64,000 bases of DNA, from the NCBI RefSeq assembly GCF_028682175.1, contig NZ_JANHKS010000005.1:124001-188000 (forward strand). The letters run 5' to 3'. The position numbers were made by a program, and so were the translations under genes. Positions 61,582 through 64,000 of this stretch are shown one piece after another; position 1 is the first letter of the stretch, and every line of letters starts with the position of its first letter. Under the pieces are notes generated by a model that saw only the letters and a list, made by a program, of their open reading frames with translations, was not told where the DNA came from and did no database searches. This DNA is from Pseudomonas putida (lineage in GTDB: Bacteria > Pseudomonadota > Gammaproteobacteria > Pseudomonadales > Pseudomonadaceae).

Positions 61582-61906
61582 CGTAGCAGCACGGCTTGCC
61601 GGCGGGAGCGATCTCAAAGGCGCCATCGCGAGCAAGCTCACTCCTACAGGTTGAGGTGACCACACCCGTAGCAGTCCGGCTTGCCGGCGTCGGCGGTCTT
61701 CCGGACGCCATCGCGGGCAAGCTCACTCCTACAGGTTGAGGTGACCACACCCGTAGCAGTCCGGCTTGTCGGCGTCGGCGGTCTTCCGGACGCCATCGCG
61801 GGCAAGCGCGCTCCTACAAGGTTGAGGTGACCACACCCGTAGCAGTCCGGCTTGCCGGCGTCGGCGGCCCCGAAATCGCCCCGCCGGCAAGCCGTGCTGC
61901 TACGGG
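61582..61906. repeat. Tandem array of chimeric REP units, 85-bp period
   Basis: Units start CGTAGCAG at 61582, 61667, 61752 and 61838 (spacing 85, 85, 86). Each of the first three has a left arm of the CGTAGCAG class and a right arm of the GTAGGAG class (ending CTCCTACA), joined by GGTTGAGGTGACCACACC. The fourth ends with a proper CTGCTACG arm. Three complete hybrid units plus one normal REP are therefore present. Confidence 0.85.
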
Positions 61907-62045
61907 AGGTGGGGCCGATGCGATTGGCTAAACCCATGCCCCCTATCGCGGCGATAGCAAACCTCCATTCGCCGCGATGGGCTGGCGGGCCTATTCTGAA
62001 TCCATCGAAAACAGTTCTTATTCAGTGTCCATGGAGGCCTGCATC

Positions 62046-62267
62046 ATGCCCAAGTTCATCACCAACCTGCACCTCGACGATTTCTTCTCGGCCGTGAACA
62101 AATCCGGCCTGTCATCCAATCTGGTGCTGTCGTCGATGGCGTTCCCGTTGTCCATCGTCTCGGGTCTGCTGCTGCTCGACGGCGCGTTGAACGCCAGCGT
62201 GACGTCGGCGGGGATCGGCGTGTTGGGCCTGATTGCGGCGCAGGCCATCAAAGCCCGAGGCCAGTAG
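62046..62267 (+). CDS. Small hydrophobic protein, probably membrane-bound
   Basis: 73 residues. GGAGG lies eight bases before the ATG at 62046. After a polar N-terminus (FITNLHLDDFFSAVNKSG) there are two hydrophobic stretches, about residues 27-48 (VLSSMAFPLSIVSGLLLL) and 52-67 (SVTSAGIGVLGLIAAQA), ending in KARGQ. This looks like a small inner-membrane protein with two helices. I do not recognise a family. It lies between the repeat region and a convergent thioesterase gene, with no functional hint. Confidence 0.65.
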   Translation: MPKFITNLHLDDFFSAVNKSGLSSNLVLSSMAFPLSIVSGLLLLDGALNASVTSAGIGVLGLIAAQAIKARGQ

Positions 62268-62323
62268 GGTCTCGGGGCGGGTCTCGAAGCAGCGCTCATC
62301 GGCCCTTCTTCAGCACATCATAC

Positions 62324-63118
62324 CTATCCGAACACCGTCACCGTCTGGCGGCTGATCGCCACCAACTCCCCCTTCGGCGTCCACAACGCGGCGGCCACAT
62401 GGCCGTAACCGTCTCGCGCGTGTTCGATCACCGCACGATATTGCGTCCAGTCATGGGTAGTCATGGCCGGCAAGGGTTGAACGAATTCGATGGTCCAGGT
62501 CAGCGAGCTGCCCGGCGCCGGTTTGCTCAGGTGCGGCAAGGTCGCTGGCGGCCAGGTGTCTACCAGGGCCAACAGATGCGCCTCGGTCAGCGGTTCTTCT
62601 TCCACGTCGCGCAGGCGCGCGTAGCCGCCAATGGCGGGCGATGGCGTGTTCGAATAGGGAAAGCCGCCCAGCGCCCAGCGCATTTCGATGAAGCGCAGGT
62701 ATTCGGGCATGACACCGGGGATGAACGGAAAGGCCGGTACATCCTGCACCGGTTTGAACGACGGCGCGGGCTCGGCCCGTACCGCGATCGTCGATTCACG
62801 CGGCGCGCCGAAGCTGCCCTGGATCAGGGTCACGGTCTGGCCGTTCTGCACCGCCCGGCCCAGCACCTGGCTGACCGCCTTGCCCTCACGCAGAATCTCC
62901 ACCTCGAAGGAAATCGGCACATCGACCGCAGGCGGCCCGACAAAGCAGATCGCCAGGGAACGCACAGGCCGGTCAGCCGCAACCCTGGCGCGCATGGCTT
63001 CGAACTGCAGCGCCGCCATCAGGCCACCGAAACAGGAACGGCCCTGGCCCCAGGCAGCGGGGATGGAAACGTTACCCGGGTTATCCCGCACGGCATCGAG
63101 TAATTCGGAAAATTTCAT
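62324..63118 (-). CDS. Acyl-CoA thioesterase-like protein (double hot-dog)
   Basis: 264 residues from ATG 63118 with AGGAG close upstream; GTG 63124 is too near that site. The N-terminal GQGRSCFGGLMAALQFEAM and RSLAICFVGPPAVDVPISFEVEILREGKAVSQVLGRAVQ (positions about 50-90) are typical of the TesB/4HBT_3 thioesterase superfamily, with the second hot-dog half at about 130-260. Members hydrolyse acyl-CoA esters, the chain length not being predictable. It stands alone between a small membrane-protein gene and the CHAD gene, both with their own spacing. Confidence 0.85.
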   Translation of the reverse strand: MKFSELLDAVRDNPGNVSIPAAWGQGRSCFGGLMAALQFEAMRARVAADRPVRSLAICFVGPPAVDVPISFEVEILREGKAVSQVLGRAVQNGQTVTLIQGSFGAPRESTIAVRAEPAPSFKPVQDVPAFPFIPGVMPEYLRFIEMRWALGGFPYSNTPSPAIGGYARLRDVEEEPLTEAHLLALVDTWPPATLPHLSKPAPGSSLTWTIEFVQPLPAMTTHDWTQYRAVIEHARDGYGHVAAALWTPKGELVAISRQTVTVFG

Positions 63119-63217
63119 GCGCACTCCTGGAGGCGGACGACAGGGTTTTCCGGATGTTAGCGAGGCCGATGGCGCAGGACAGGGCTCATAACTGCCAATC
63201 CTGCGGCCTGATCGGGA

Positions 63218-63997
63218 TCAGTGGGCGGGCTTTTCGCCAAAGCAGGCATGAAACAGGCGATCCAGCGCCTTGTCGGATTTCTCCTCGGCACGCAGAATCC
63301 CCAATTCCCACCCGGCCACACAGGGCGCAAGGTCCTTCTGTTCTTCGGCCTGGGCCAGCCACTGCAAGTGATCGTGCCAGTCGCCCAGCGCGCCCTGGGC
63401 CGACTTGAGGCGCTTCTGCATCCCGTCAGGCTGATGGCTCAGCTCAGGGTAGGCCTCGGCGGCGTAGCGCACCCGCTTGATCAGCAGGCGCAGGCGATGG
63501 CGGTCATGGGCAGGGTCGGCCATCGCCTCGCGCAGCTTCTTCCACTGTTTGTCCATGCGCTTCTCGATCCGCTGACGCAGCTTCTTGAGCAGGCCATGGC
63601 GTTGCTGGGCACGCAGGAACGACGGCAACTGGTCCAGCACGCCGAGCAGGCGATTGAGTTCAGCGCTGGTGGCCACTTGCGGGCAGGCCGTGTCCAGATA
63701 GTGCGTGCGTTTGCGGGCAGGCTCGTGCATGCCTTGCTTGTGCAGGAAGGCCGCCAGCACCTGCATGTCCCGCAGCGGCGTGGTCAGGTCACCGACGCCC
63801 TTGGCCGCCTCTTCGACCTGATCCATCCCCGGCAGACCGCGCAGCGGGCGCAATACACTGCGCAGACGCCTGACGGTGGTGCGCAGATCGTGCAGCGCTT
63901 CGCTGTCCGTCGACGCGGCCAGCCGTGCGTGACAGGCCAGCAACTTGACGTTGAGACTGAGAATCTCGGCGACCAGATGATCGACCATTGAGGACAT
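63218..63997 (-). CDS. CHAD-domain protein
   Basis: 259 residues. The conserved His and basic residues of CHAD domains are visible in ALHDLRTTVRRLRSVLRPL (near residue 34) and HRLRLLIKRVRYAAEAYPEL (near 165), in an all-helical context. CHAD proteins bind inorganic polyphosphate and often associate with polyphosphate granules. No CYTH triphosphatase domain is fused, and no ppk or ppx gene is in view. A start three codons downstream (MVDHL) is equally possible. The upstream region lies outside the window. Confidence 0.9.
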   Translation of the reverse strand: MSSMVDHLVAEILSLNVKLLACHARLAASTDSEALHDLRTTVRRLRSVLRPLRGLPGMDQVEEAAKGVGDLTTPLRDMQVLAAFLHKQGMHEPARKRTHYLDTACPQVATSAELNRLLGVLDQLPSFLRAQQRHGLLKKLRQRIEKRMDKQWKKLREAMADPAHDRHRLRLLIKRVRYAAEAYPELSHQPDGMQKRLKSAQGALGDWHDHLQWLAQAEEQKDLAPCVAGWELGILRAEEKSDKALDRLFHACFGEKPAH

Positions 63998-64000
63998 CGA

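Larger units (their letters stand above)
61079..62045. other. Repeat-filled intergenic region, 967 bp
   Basis: From left to right it holds the mbtH promoter region, a GTTCCCACGC hairpin (61197-61224), a 300-bp segment resembling a scattered Pseudomonas intergenic repeat (about 61260-61560) and the 85-bp chimeric REP array (61582-61906), then the promoter region of the small membrane protein gene. Open frames here are made of repeat sequence and are not convincing genes. Confidence 0.7.

Noticed and set aside
61582-61906. CRISPR array
   Set aside because: The units are 85-bp near-identical tandem repeats with no unique spacers, and no cas gene is present.
61366-61937. Several short minus-strand open frames with repeated GVSLLAMA-like segments
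   Set aside because: They are translations of REP arms and linkers in the tandem array, without ribosome sites, and the repetition follows the 85-bp DNA period.

Overview
The window is GC-rich chromosomal DNA whose gene content points to a fluorescent pseudomonad of the Pseudomonas fluorescens complex. The evidence is the Pseudomonas-type intergenic REP palindromes (GTAGGAG...CTCCTAC and CGTAGCAG...CTGCTACG classes), a DUF2790 protein, a PvdF-like/MbtH siderophore tailoring set, FecI/FecR/TonB-receptor genes, a gluconate-type periplasmic dehydrogenase and many LysR regulators. No transposase, integrase, prophage, CRISPR array, rRNA or tRNA gene was recognised. The left edge cuts a creatininase-family gene; all other genes appear complete.

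Layout. 1-7635: an acid-catabolism locus. A CoA-transferase, an HMG-CoA-lyase-like enzyme and an MFS permease run leftwards; an SMP-30 lactonase-like gene and a CitMHS transporter run rightwards. An IclR regulator lies at the far side, and two matching 17-bp palindromes sit in the divergent promoter. 7666-14159: a PdxI-like aldo-keto reductase with its LysR, FetAB-like ABC genes, and a LysR / orphan binding protein / citrate-type MHS transporter group. 14468-18840: a membrane GGDEF-EAL protein overlapping a PhnD-like binding protein, then mug and tetR. 19149-23264: an EmrA-EmrB-NodT tripartite efflux operon divergent from tetR. 23450-33238: small metabolic and regulatory units (LysR, DUF2790, methyltransferase, GlxA-type regulator with HD and NmrA genes, a Fur-boxed TonB receptor, LysR/RidA, GNAT). 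33370-37430: sigma factor, anti-sigma factor and STN-type TonB receptor. 37559-41109: uvrB and an aromatic aminotransferase.

41196-49535: an IPNS-like oxygenase, then a rightward cluster with an FMN hydroxy-acid oxidase, a GlcD-type FAD dehydrogenase, a complete polar-amino-acid-type ABC importer and a HutC-like regulator, probably for uptake and oxidation of hydroxy acids. 49780-52135: a DHA2 exporter and a short-chain dehydrogenase. 52353-56215: a three-subunit membrane gluconate-type dehydrogenase. 56443-58125: a Cache chemoreceptor. 58214-61078: a four-gene siderophore set (MbtH, SyrP-like hydroxylase, PvdF-like formyltransferase, FhuF) with no peptide synthetase in the window. 61079-62045: almost a kilobase of stacked repeats, including an 85-bp tandem array of chimeric REP units. 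62046-63997: a small membrane protein, an acyl-CoA thioesterase-like protein and a CHAD protein.

The most interesting items are the overlapping binding-protein/GGDEF-EAL pair (a possible ligand-to-c-di-GMP sensor), the siderophore tailoring set without its synthetase, the paired GTTCT-N7-AGAAC operators at the CoA-transferase locus, the inverted pair of 134-bp REP elements around 48.4-52.3 kb, and the chimeric REP array at 61.6-61.9 kb. All statements rest on reading the sequence and on remembered family knowledge; no database search was run.
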